From: Thiotrichaceae bacterium
Lineage (GTDB): Bacteria; Pseudomonadota; Gammaproteobacteria; Beggiatoales; Beggiatoaceae
Assembly (NCBI GenBank): GCA_026991885.1
Contig: JALXAQ010000178.1
Location: 1-48,176 of the forward strand
Direction of reading: 5' to 3'
DNA length: 48,176 nt
Shown here: positions 18,076 to 25,853 of the stretch, piece by piece
Layout: each line of letters begins with the position of its first letter
Position numbering within the stretch: position 1 is the stretch's first letter
Position numbers and translations under genes: made by a program
Notes under the pieces: generated by a model
Seen by the model: only the letters and a program-made list of their open reading frames with translations
What the model was told of the DNA's origin: nothing
Database searches by the model: none

Positions 18076-20265
18076 ATGAAAACATTATTAAAACAAATCT
18101 TTTGGCGCTCTTATCTACTTGTTGCAGTATTTGCTACAACAGCGCACGGCACTCCATTGGATGAAGAGGAGGCCATGATTGAATACTTACAAGGACTTAA
18201 TTTTGAGGAATTAACTGAAGTTGAAGTGACTTTGGACGAAGTGTTTGACGTGTTTGATGGCTTGGTAAAAAAGCGCACTGTCAAAGTTGCGACAGGAGTT
18301 GAACAATCGACAGCGCGTGCGCCTGCCGTCACAACCGTGATTACCGCACAAGATATTGAAGCCACGGGCGCGACCAATTTAAATCAGGTGCTGGAAATGG
18401 TACCCGGATTGCATGTCGCCCTAAGTAGCGAAAATTATAGCTCACTTTACATCATTCGAGGTGTTTATTCTGATAGCAATGCCCAAGTGTTATTGCTTAT
18501 AAATGGTATTCCGATCAAAGCATTATTTGCAGGAAACCGCAGCATGACATGGGCGGGTATGCCAGCCAATGTGATTGCCCGTATTGAAATCATTCGGGGA
18601 CCAGGATCGGCAGTCTATGGTGCTGATGCCTTTGGCGGGGTTATTAATGTCATTACAAAAAGCAAAGACGACATTGATGGCACTGAAGCTGGCATACGCA
18701 TGGAAAGTTTTGACACACAGGAGGCTTTTTTGTTGCACAGTGATAATTGGGCCGGTTTCGATGTAGCCATGGCTTTGGAATACGGCACCACCGATGGACA
18801 TGGGGCACAAATTGAGGCGGACGCACAAACTCAATTTGATCATATTTTTGGTACTCAAGCATCCCTCGCGCCTGGGTCTGTCAATTTGGAACATGATCAT
18901 TTAGATGCCCATCTGGATATTTCTCGTGATGTCTGGCAATGGCGGGCAGACTATCAGAAATTGTCTAATTTTGGAACCGGAGTCGGTATTACTCAAGCCC
19001 TCGATCCTGTCGGTAAGTACACTGGTGAACGTCTCAACACAGATTTAACTTACCATAATCTCAATTTGACTGAAAACTGGGATGTTACGGCACAACTCAG
19101 CTATCTTGAAATGACAATTGAAACGTCAACGCCAATAAGGCTTTTCCCGCCGGGCGCCTTTGGAGGTGCTTACCCTTATGGGCAAATAAGTTATCTAAAA
19201 ATGTCTGAACGCCATACTCGTTTGGATTTATCGGCTTTTTATTCCGGTTTTAAAAAACATGATATCCGTTTAGGCACGGGTTATTATTATGGTGAAATTA
19301 ACGAAGTGGTCAGCCGTGTTAATTATGGCATCAATCCAGGACAAGCAATTCCGCCCAGCAGCGACTTAATTGATGTTTCTGACACAGACTCTGCCTTTCT
19401 TCCTGAAAAAGATCGAAAAAATTGGTATTTATTTCTCCAAGATGTGTGGCTTTTCGCACCTAACTGGGAATTCACGGCGGGATTACGTTATGACGAGTAT
19501 TCAGATTTTGGCTCAACCTTAAATCCACGTTTTGCCCTCGTTTGGGACACTCGTCCTGATTTGACCACTAAAATCCTCTACGGTCGTGCTTTTCGTGCCC
19601 CAGCATTTGGCGAGTTATATAGTATTAGCAATACGGTGGCATTGGGTAATCCTGATTTGGACCCGGAAATACTTGATAGTTGGGAATTAGCCTTTGACTA
19701 CCGTGCCACAGATAACTTGCATCTGGCTTTAAATTTATTTCGCTACAAGTGGCGCGATGCGATCCATATTGTGGCCAATCCGGGGGGGCGGACTAGGACG
19801 GCCCAAAATGCGGGGAGTCAAACGGGGCGTGGTTTAGAATTTGAGAGTCGCTGGAAAATGACTAAAAGAGCCAGTTTATTGGCTAATTATGCCTACCAAG
19901 AATCGAAGGACGAAGAAGAACATGATGCGGGTAATACACCTCAGCATCAAGCTTATTTACGCACGGATTGGTTAGTCTATCCCAATTGGTATCTTGACAC
20001 TCAAATCAATTGGGTGGGTAAGCGTCATCGTATTTCTGATGATCCGAGAACGTCGCTTGATGGTTATACGACAGTTGACTTAACTTTGCGCCGCAAGGAT
20101 ATTAGAGAAGGCCATTGGAATTTGGCGCTCGGAGTACGGAATCTATTTGATGACGATGCCCGTGAACCCAGTCGTGGGCCGACTTCCAGAGGTATTGTCT
20201 CTATTCCTAATGATCTCCCTTTGGCGGGACGTCACTTTTTTCTGGAAATGCGGTATCAATTTTAG
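18076..20265 (+). CDS. TonB-dependent outer-membrane receptor
   Basis: 729 residues with a signal peptide (SYLLVAVFATTAHG). A short acidic N-terminal segment is followed by the plug domain (ARAPAVTTVITAQDIEATGA, LNQVLEMVPGLHV, IEIIRGPGSAVYGADAFGG) and a 22-strand barrel whose last residues, FFLEMRYQF, end in the Phe needed for BAM insertion. Barrel landmarks include GRAFRAPAFGELY and NPDLDPEILDSWELAFDY. It transports or senses an unknown ligand. No FecI/FecR pair is nearby; its position between yfiR and a CHASE8 kinase suggests coupling to that signalling chain. The start is the ATG at 18076. Confidence 0.94.
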   Translation: MKTLLKQIFWRSYLLVAVFATTAHGTPLDEEEAMIEYLQGLNFEELTEVEVTLDEVFDVFDGLVKKRTVKVATGVEQSTARAPAVTTVITAQDIEATGATNLNQVLEMVPGLHVALSSENYSSLYIIRGVYSDSNAQVLLLINGIPIKALFAGNRSMTWAGMPANVIARIEIIRGPGSAVYGADAFGGVINVITKSKDDIDGTEAGIRMESFDTQEAFLLHSDNWAGFDVAMALEYGTTDGHGAQIEADAQTQFDHIFGTQASLAPGSVNLEHDHLDAHLDISRDVWQWRADYQKLSNFGTGVGITQALDPVGKYTGERLNTDLTYHNLNLTENWDVTAQLSYLEMTIETSTPIRLFPPGAFGGAYPYGQISYLKMSERHTRLDLSAFYSGFKKHDIRLGTGYYYGEINEVVSRVNYGINPGQAIPPSSDLIDVSDTDSAFLPEKDRKNWYLFLQDVWLFAPNWEFTAGLRYDEYSDFGSTLNPRFALVWDTRPDLTTKILYGRAFRAPAFGELYSISNTVALGNPDLDPEILDSWELAFDYRATDNLHLALNLFRYKWRDAIHIVANPGGRTRTAQNAGSQTGRGLEFESRWKMTKRASLLANYAYQESKDEEEHDAGNTPQHQAYLRTDWLVYPNWYLDTQINWVGKRHRISDDPRTSLDGYTTVDLTLRRKDIREGHWNLALGVRNLFDDDAREPSRGPTSRGIVSIPNDLPLAGRHFFLEMRYQF

Positions 20266-20285
20266 ATTAGCTCATACACTTATCG

Positions 20286-20340
20286 GATGGATATTTTGGA
20301 GTCCAAAGCTTTAGCTTTGGAGCTTTGGACTCCAAAATTC
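20286..20340. repeat. GGAGTCCAAAGC palindrome inside the signalling operon
   Basis: ATTTTGGAGTCCAAAGCT and AGCTTTGGACTCCAAAAT (20292-20340) form an almost perfect stem around TTAGCTTTGG. It lies between the receptor stop and the kinase start and could attenuate or protect the transcript, separating outer-membrane from kinase gene dosage. Confidence 0.85.
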
Positions 20341-20358
20341 AATTAGAGGAAATTATAT

Positions 20359-22068
20359 ATGTTACATTTTTTTCATAACCTTTCTATTAAGCACAAACTC
20401 GAAGCGATTATTCTAGCGGTGAGTGCCGCTGTATTATTGCTGTCTAGTAGTATTCTGATCACTAACGAAGTTTTTTTAGTCAAACGCAATCTCAGTTCAG
20501 ATTTATTGACACTAGCTGATATCATGGGGATTAACGCCAGTGTGGGACTGATTTTTGATAATCAACAAGCCGCAGAAGATAACTTGCTTTCCTTAAAAGC
20601 CAAACCCAATATTATCATGGCACATATATTTGATATAGAAGGAAATCTATTTGCAAGCTACTATCGAAAAGGAGTCACACCAGCAACCGTACCGAATACA
20701 CAGCTCAGTGATTTTTATACCGATCTTGATCCAGAGGTACTTTCAAACATAGATGGGGCACTTTCAAACCTAGAAGAGCTACTGAATGTGGCTGAAACAG
20801 AAGAAGAGTCCGAGATAGATGAAAATCCAGACGAAACCGATTTGGTGGATGAAAAACCAGCCATGAGTGAAAAACAAGGCGCCTATTTTTTTGGAGAAAA
20901 TCATTTACAGGTTTTCAAACCTATCATCCTTGATGGAGAAGAGCTAGGAAGTGTCTATATCGTATCAGATATGAAAGAACTCAATAGACGCTTGTACCAG
21001 TATGGCAGCGTTTTAATTGTCGTTATATTACTCTCTCTGATATTGGTGCTGCTATTAGCCTCTAAATTACAGCGCATTATCACCACGCCCATATATAATT
21101 TATTAAAAATCACAACAACGGTTTCCAAAGAAAAAGACTACAGCCTCCGAGCGAAAAAATTGGCTAATGATGAAGTGGGGCATTTGATTGACGGATTTAA
21201 TGAAATGCTGACAACCATTGAAAACCGCATAGAAGAATTGGTACACACGCGCAATGAACTGGTACAAAGCGAAAAAATGGCCTCGCTAGGGCGCTTAGTC
21301 GCCGGATTTGCCCATGAACTTAATACGCCCATTGGTGTCGCTGTCGGAACCGCTTCAATCTTGAGAAATAAATCCAATGTGATTCAGCAATTGCTAGAAC
21401 AAGAAGAAGTCGATGAAGATGACTTGGTTTCTACACTGAACACGATTGATAAAGCGGCTGATCTCACTCTCTCCAATTTAAAACGGGCAGCGGGCTTGGT
21501 CAGCAGTTTTAAACGGACGGCAGTTGATCAAACCTCTGAGGAGGTTAAGCGATTTGATGTCAAAAATATTTTTGAGGATGTTATTAATACATTGCATAAT
21601 AAGTTCAAACGGACTGCCATTGAGATTCAACTTGACTGTCCCAAGGATTTGCTGATCTATAGTATACCGGGTTCAGTGGAACAGATTCTTACCAATTTGA
21701 TGATCAATAGCCTCAGACATGGCTTTGAAGAGGGTAAGAATGCTGGTAACATTAGGATCGCAGTCCGTTTAGAGGAAAAGCATTTGCATATAGACTATTC
21801 AGACACAGGCAAAGGGATAGCACCTGATGCCTTAGAAAAGGTGTTTGAACCGTTTTTTACTACCCAGCGTGCTAATGGTGGTAGTGGCTTAGGCATGTAT
21901 ATTTGTTATAATATTGTGACTAGCCAGTTCAATGGTACAATGACTTGCGAAAGCACCCTCGGCAAAGGGGTTCTCTTTAAAATTGAATTTCCGGTCGAGA
22001 TCAAGGGCAACCATAAAGGATTGCCCTTGATCCCTCCCTACACTGGACATAACCATGAAAATCATTAG
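20359..22068 (+). CDS. CHASE8-sensor histidine kinase
   Basis: 569 residues. Membrane helices at about 16-36 and 216-236 bracket a periplasmic CHASE8-type domain (LLTLADIMGINASVGLIFDN, NIIMAHIFDIEGNLFASYYR). That domain carries an unusual acidic insertion near 127-175. Then come HAMP (about 237-290), a coiled coil, HisKA with H319 in GFAHELNTPIGVAVG, and HATPase_c with NLMINSLRHGFE, DYSDTGKGIAPDA and GGSGLGMYIC. HELNTP kinases are often multi-sensor hybrids; this one has no receiver and should signal to the two receivers encoded next. The last 20-odd residues are encoded partly by a dispersed repeat (21999-22032). The stop overlaps the next gene by 14 bp. Confidence 0.93.
   Translation: MLHFFHNLSIKHKLEAIILAVSAAVLLLSSSILITNEVFLVKRNLSSDLLTLADIMGINASVGLIFDNQQAAEDNLLSLKAKPNIIMAHIFDIEGNLFASYYRKGVTPATVPNTQLSDFYTDLDPEVLSNIDGALSNLEELLNVAETEEESEIDENPDETDLVDEKPAMSEKQGAYFFGENHLQVFKPIILDGEELGSVYIVSDMKELNRRLYQYGSVLIVVILLSLILVLLLASKLQRIITTPIYNLLKITTTVSKEKDYSLRAKKLANDEVGHLIDGFNEMLTTIENRIEELVHTRNELVQSEKMASLGRLVAGFAHELNTPIGVAVGTASILRNKSNVIQQLLEQEEVDEDDLVSTLNTIDKAADLTLSNLKRAAGLVSSFKRTAVDQTSEEVKRFDVKNIFEDVINTLHNKFKRTAIEIQLDCPKDLLIYSIPGSVEQILTNLMINSLRHGFEEGKNAGNIRIAVRLEEKHLHIDYSDTGKGIAPDALEKVFEPFFTTQRANGGSGLGMYICYNIVTSQFNGTMTCESTLGKGVLFKIEFPVEIKGNHKGLPLIPPYTGHNHENH
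21999..22032. repeat. Repeat palindrome embedded in the kinase reading frame
   Basis: GATCAAGGGCAA and TTGCCCTTGATC form a perfect 12-bp stem with a 10-base loop. It is the same GGGCAACC...GGTTGCCC repeat seen in intergenic gaps at 1760, 31342 and 44697. Translated in frame it gives IKGNHKGLPLI at the kinase C-terminus. Confidence 0.85.
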
Positions 22069-22969
22069 AAAGAAAAAAAACAGCAATGGCGCAAAGTTAA
22101 AACTTCCTCCTTGGAAAGTACTCATCGTCGATGATGATGCAGATATTCACGCCATGACTCGCTTGGCACTCGACGACTTTCAATTTGCTGGCAAAAACTT
22201 ACAAATATTCCAAGCCATGTCAGGTATTGAGGCGCGAGAAATTCTGGCGACTGAACAGAAAATAGCCGCCGCCTTAATTGATGTGGTGATGGAAACAGAT
22301 GATGCTGGATTGCGACTGGTTGATTTTATCCGCAATCAACTCAAATATCCACTGATTAGACTCATTGTTCGCACTGGTCAACCCGGTATGGCACCAGAAA
22401 GAAAAGTGATTGAACGCTACGATATTGACGACTACAAGGACAAGACAGAACTGACGGCAGAAAAACTTTACACGACGATGCGTATCGCTTTGAAATCGTA
22501 CCGCGATCTCAGGACCCTTGATACTAATAGGAAAGCGCTCACCAAAATTCTTGAGGCAGCCCCTGCATTGTATCAGCCCCAATCCCTCAGCCAATTTTTT
22601 AACGGGGTACTGACCCAAATGATTGGCTTATGCAATCTAGGCGAAAGCGGTCTGATTTCCAGCATCAGTAATGGTCTCATTGTTACGACAAAAGATCATC
22701 AAGTTCAAGCGGGTACCGGTAGATTGTGCAATCCAAAGGATAAGAGAGAAATAGAAGAAATCATAAAAAACTGTTCAGAGCGCGTTTTAGAAAAAAAATC
22801 CAGCGACATATTACCGTCTGGAGCGCTTTTGATTCCACTGAGGGTACACGACAATCCGATAGGTTTTATTTACCTAGAGAATGCCCAATATTTAGATAAA
22901 GCGGATAAGGATTTGATTAACATCATGGTTAATCAATGTGCTTCTGCATTGGATAAGTTACAAGTTTAA
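22055..22969 (+). CDS. Receiver-DUF3369/GAF-like response regulator
   Basis: 304 residues. A basic N-terminus (KIIRKKKNS) precedes a receiver with VDDD near residue 26 and phosphoacceptor D76 in ALIDVVMETDDAG. The switch region reads LIRLIVRTGQPGMAP and KDKTELT, the spelling typical of receivers attached to DUF3369. The rest (about 165-304) is a GAF-like DUF3369 domain ending PLRVHDNPIGFIYLENAQYL. No catalytic or DNA-binding output is present, so it may act by protein contact or as a phosphate sink. Its first 160 residues are strongly similar to the next protein, indicating tandem duplication. It starts inside the end of the kinase gene. Confidence 0.88.
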   Translation: MKIIRKKKNSNGAKLKLPPWKVLIVDDDADIHAMTRLALDDFQFAGKNLQIFQAMSGIEAREILATEQKIAAALIDVVMETDDAGLRLVDFIRNQLKYPLIRLIVRTGQPGMAPERKVIERYDIDDYKDKTELTAEKLYTTMRIALKSYRDLRTLDTNRKALTKILEAAPALYQPQSLSQFFNGVLTQMIGLCNLGESGLISSISNGLIVTTKDHQVQAGTGRLCNPKDKREIEEIIKNCSERVLEKKSSDILPSGALLIPLRVHDNPIGFIYLENAQYLDKADKDLINIMVNQCASALDKLQV

Positions 22970-22987
22970 GTATTTCTGAAACATCAA

Positions 22988-24655
22988 ATGAAACTCGTTA
23001 GAAATAAAAAAAAAAGTAAGCACACTGAAGAAATCCAATTTCCCCCTTGGAAAATACTTCTCGTCGATGATGAACCAGATATCCACGCCATGACTCGCTT
23101 GGCACTCAGCCAGTTTGAATTTGCCGGCAAAAAATTACAGATATTCCAAGCCATGTCAGGTATTGAAGCACGGGAAATTCTGGCAGCCGAGTCAGATATA
23201 GCAGTCGCCTTAATTGATGTCGTCATGGAAAGCGATGATGCAGGACTCAACTTGGTTGAGTTTATCCGTCAAGAACTCAAAAATTCATTGATACGGCTTA
23301 TTATTCGCACAGGTCAAGCAGGAAACTTCCCAGAAACCACGGTTGTGGAACGCTATGACATTAACGATTTTAAAGACAAGACCGAACTGACTAGCGATAA
23401 ACTTTATACCACAATTCGTCTTGCCTTAAAATCCTACCAGGACTTAAATACCCTCAACACTAATCGCAAGGGACTTCAATTTATTCTGGACTTAGCCAAG
23501 GATTTATACCAACCGAACCAATCTACCAAGTCCCTTTATGATTTAATACTCAGCCATATCTTTCAGCTTTATCAACTGAGCGAAAACAACCGCGCCATCA
23601 ACAGTGGGATGCTAATCATCTCAACTGATGACGGGGTAGAGGTTAAAGCCACAAGGGGCCGATTTACTAAAGAGGACATAGCCAATCACCCAGCCAATGT
23701 CACCCAGATTCCGCTTGAAACCTCTGAAAAAATAATCGGTTTTATTTATTTAGAAAACGCCCCGCACTCGTTTCAAGCGGAAAAAGAACTGATATCTATC
23801 ATGGCTAAGGAGTGCGCCATTGCCTTGCAACTCGCCGCCACTAGGGAAAAAATAAGTGCCTTAAATAAACGTTTAAAAGCTGAAAATGTGCGTATGAGTA
23901 GCGAATTAGATGTGGCACACAAATTACAACAGATGGTACTTCCCTCAGAAGCCGAACTGAGGGAAATCGCCGGCTTAGATGTTGCGGCTTTTATGGAACC
24001 TACCGAAGAAGTAGGGGGTGATTATTATGACATCATTCAATACAAGGAGCATATCATTTTTTGTATCGGAGATGTCACGGGACATGGACTTGAAAGTGGT
24101 GTGTTGATGCTGATGGTACAAGCCGCAGTGCGTAGTCTGTTAGACAGTGGTCTTACTGATTATAACCATTTTTTGAACAGTCTCAATCGTACCATTTATC
24201 ACAATGTGCAACGGATGAATAATGGTAAATTTATAACACTGTCTTTAGTAGATTATCAACCACAGAGTTCGCAAGGGCACGGCCTTTTACGTTTGATCGG
24301 ACAACATGAAGAGGTGTTGCTGGTGCGTCAGAATGGCAAACTTGAACGGCTGAATACCCTTGATTTAGGTTTTCCTATTGGCATGGTACCAGACATTAGC
24401 ACCTTTATGTCACCAAAAGAATTGGAATTGCGACCCTCCGATGGGGTGGTATTGTACACTGATGGCATTACTGAAGCCATTAACCCAGATCAGGTAGAAT
24501 ATGGAATAGAGCGCTTGTGTGAAGTCATCACTCGCAATTGGCATCTTTCCGCCTTAGAAATACAACAGGCAGTCATTGCCGATGTGAAACAATACATTGG
24601 GGCAGAAAAGGTGTATGATGATATTACTTTAGTGGTATTCAAGCAAAAACCATAG
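22988..24655 (+). CDS. Receiver-DUF3369-SpoIIE (PP2C) phosphatase
   Basis: 555 residues. The receiver (about 20-150) has VDDEPD and phosphoacceptor D77 in ALIDVVMESDDAG. The GAF-like DUF3369 region (about 165-290) is followed by a helical linker (about 290-325) and a SpoIIE/PP2C serine phosphatase. Metal-binding motifs are intact: EVGGDYYDII, IGDVTGHGLESG, LYTDGITEAINP and YDDITLVVF. Family precedent is dephosphorylation of a STAS-type anti-anti-sigma factor when the receiver is phosphorylated; no STAS or anti-sigma gene is in the window, so the target lies elsewhere. It begins 18 bp after its paralogue and ends the operon. Confidence 0.93.
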   Translation: MKLVRNKKKSKHTEEIQFPPWKILLVDDEPDIHAMTRLALSQFEFAGKKLQIFQAMSGIEAREILAAESDIAVALIDVVMESDDAGLNLVEFIRQELKNSLIRLIIRTGQAGNFPETTVVERYDINDFKDKTELTSDKLYTTIRLALKSYQDLNTLNTNRKGLQFILDLAKDLYQPNQSTKSLYDLILSHIFQLYQLSENNRAINSGMLIISTDDGVEVKATRGRFTKEDIANHPANVTQIPLETSEKIIGFIYLENAPHSFQAEKELISIMAKECAIALQLAATREKISALNKRLKAENVRMSSELDVAHKLQQMVLPSEAELREIAGLDVAAFMEPTEEVGGDYYDIIQYKEHIIFCIGDVTGHGLESGVLMLMVQAAVRSLLDSGLTDYNHFLNSLNRTIYHNVQRMNNGKFITLSLVDYQPQSSQGHGLLRLIGQHEEVLLVRQNGKLERLNTLDLGFPIGMVPDISTFMSPKELELRPSDGVVLYTDGITEAINPDQVEYGIERLCEVITRNWHLSALEIQQAVIADVKQYIGAEKVYDDITLVVFKQKP

Positions 24656-24745
24656 GCTTTTTGCGTGCAATGCAAACGAGCTGATTGACAAAAATTTGAT
24701 AATCTGTTAATTATGTCTGACACTAAAAAAGGAAAAATCAAAAAC

Positions 24746-25128
24746 ATGACAAGCTATATCTATGGACTTTACGATCCCAAATATCCCAACCAACTCCGCT
24801 ACATTGGAGAGTCATACCACCCAAAAAAAGGCTAATTCAACACGTCAGCCAAGCCAAAGCGAACCCTAACTATCCTTATAAAAATATCTGGATAAACCAA
24901 TTGCTTAAAGAGGGACGGCATCCCCAAATGCGTATCTTATGTGAATCCTGCAACGCTTGTTCTGAAGAAGCGCAGATTAAGTTATGCAAGGCAAAAGGTA
25001 TGATTTTATTGAATCTTACCCATAATGGCAAAGATTTAGGGCCGGGAGGGGGACATTTTGTTTCAGGGCAAGAGATTGAAAAAATGAGAGAAAGTTTGGG
25101 GTTGGAGTTTACAAGGGCATTATTTTAA
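24746..25128 (+). pseudogene. GIY-YIG-like nuclease gene, frameshifted at an A7 run
   Basis: The ATG at 24746 (or 24713, in frame) opens SYIYGLYDPKYPNQLRYIGE, matching the start of GIY-YIG-type domains (YGLYD...RYIG). The frame hits TAA right after CCAAAAAAAGGC (A7 at 24823-24829). Reading on in the -1 frame gives KKRLIQHVSQAKANPNYPYK, as expected for the fold, then a C-terminal part to the stop at 25128 that includes GKDLGPGGGHFVSGQEIEKM. One extra A would restore a protein of about 127 residues. The slippery A-AAA-AAA context allows programmed -1 frameshifting or transcriptional slippage as an alternative to decay or a sequencing error. Confidence 0.75.
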
Positions 25129-25130
25129 GT

Positions 25131-25160
25131 TAGGAGCCCAAGATCAATCTTGGACTCCTA
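25131..25160. repeat. GGAGCCCAAG-type short palindrome
   Basis: TAGGAGCCCAAGAT and ATCTTGGACTCCTA form a near-perfect stem between the frameshifted gene and hicA. It is another copy of the dispersed family and a possible terminator. Confidence 0.8.
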
Positions 25161-25185
25161 GCTATATTTATGTGTGTATAAATAA

Positions 25186-25338
25186 ATGAAAAGCTCAGAC
25201 ATTATTAAGCGATTGATTGATGATGGTTGGCTTAAAGTGGGTGGTAAGGGTGATCATGAAAAATTTAAACATCCCGATAAGTCTGGTCATGTTGTCGTGC
25301 CACATATCTATCGTCAAGCAGGTTGGGACTGGAGGTGA
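25186..25338 (+). CDS. hicA: HicA-like toxin with internal deletion
   Basis: A 50-residue HicA mRNA interferase. SSDIIKRLIDDGWLKVGGKG leads to the catalytic His24 (KGDHEKFKHP) and to KSGHVVVPH, then directly to IYRQAGWDWR. HicA proteins normally have about ten more residues between VPH and the last helix (the family's HPKKDLPKGTL-like strand and turn). The reading frame is intact, so this is an in-frame deletion, not a frameshift. The double-stranded-RNA-binding fold is probably damaged and the toxin weak or inactive. The stop overlaps the GGAGG that serves hicB. Confidence 0.8.
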   Translation: MKSSDIIKRLIDDGWLKVGGKGDHEKFKHPDKSGHVVVPHIYRQAGWDWR

Positions 25339-25343
25339 TTGAA

Positions 25344-25757
25344 ATGCTTTATCCTGTTTATGTTCATCAAGGTGATGCAGAACATGCTCATGGTGTGACT
25401 ATTCCAGATTTTCCGGGCTGTTTTTCGGCGGCTGATAACTGGGATGAATTGCCCGCCATGGTTCAGGAATCTGTAGAGCTTTATTGCGAAGGTGAAGACA
25501 TGGAACTACCGAAGCCAAGTTCTTTGGAGCAACTTATAAGAAATAAAGAATATCACGGAGGGCTCTGGATGATGTTGGACATCAATGTTTCCAGATTAAA
25601 TCTGAAACCGGTGCGACTTAATATTTCTTTGCCTTCCAAATTGGTTTCACGTATTGATGCGTATGCCAGTCACCACAAAATGACTCGTAGTGATTTTCTG
25701 GCACTGGCAGCACAAGAAGTCATGAACCAAAACTCGCACAAAATGTTAGGACATTGA
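25344..25757 (+). CDS. hicB: HicB-type antitoxin
   Basis: 137 residues, two domains. The N-terminal degenerate RNase-H-like HicB fold reads HAHGVTIPDFPGCFSAADNW and LPAMVQESVELYCEG. The C-terminal ribbon-helix-helix domain reads VRLNISLPSKLVSRIDAYAS and TRSDFLALAAQEVM, the part that binds the operator. GGAGG at 25331-25335 lies 8 nt before the ATG and overlaps the end of hicA, typical coupling for a hicAB operon. The domains look complete, so it may persist as an autoregulator even if the toxin has decayed. Confidence 0.92.
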   Translation: MLYPVYVHQGDAEHAHGVTIPDFPGCFSAADNWDELPAMVQESVELYCEGEDMELPKPSSLEQLIRNKEYHGGLWMMLDINVSRLNLKPVRLNISLPSKLVSRIDAYASHHKMTRSDFLALAAQEVMNQNSHKMLGH

Positions 25758-25853
25758 CAAATCTCTCGCTGCCTTTGGTGTTTGCTTTTTTCGGGTTGCC
25801 ACGCGCCGGCAACCCATAACACCCCAAGATAAATCTTGGACTCCTACCAACCC

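Noticed and set aside
24713..24748. ATG at 24713 as the start of the GIY-YIG-like gene
   Set aside because: In frame and possible, but it lacks a ribosome-binding site and adds a Lys-rich leader; the ATG at 24746 fits the domain start and has AGGAAAA upstream, although the spacing is long.
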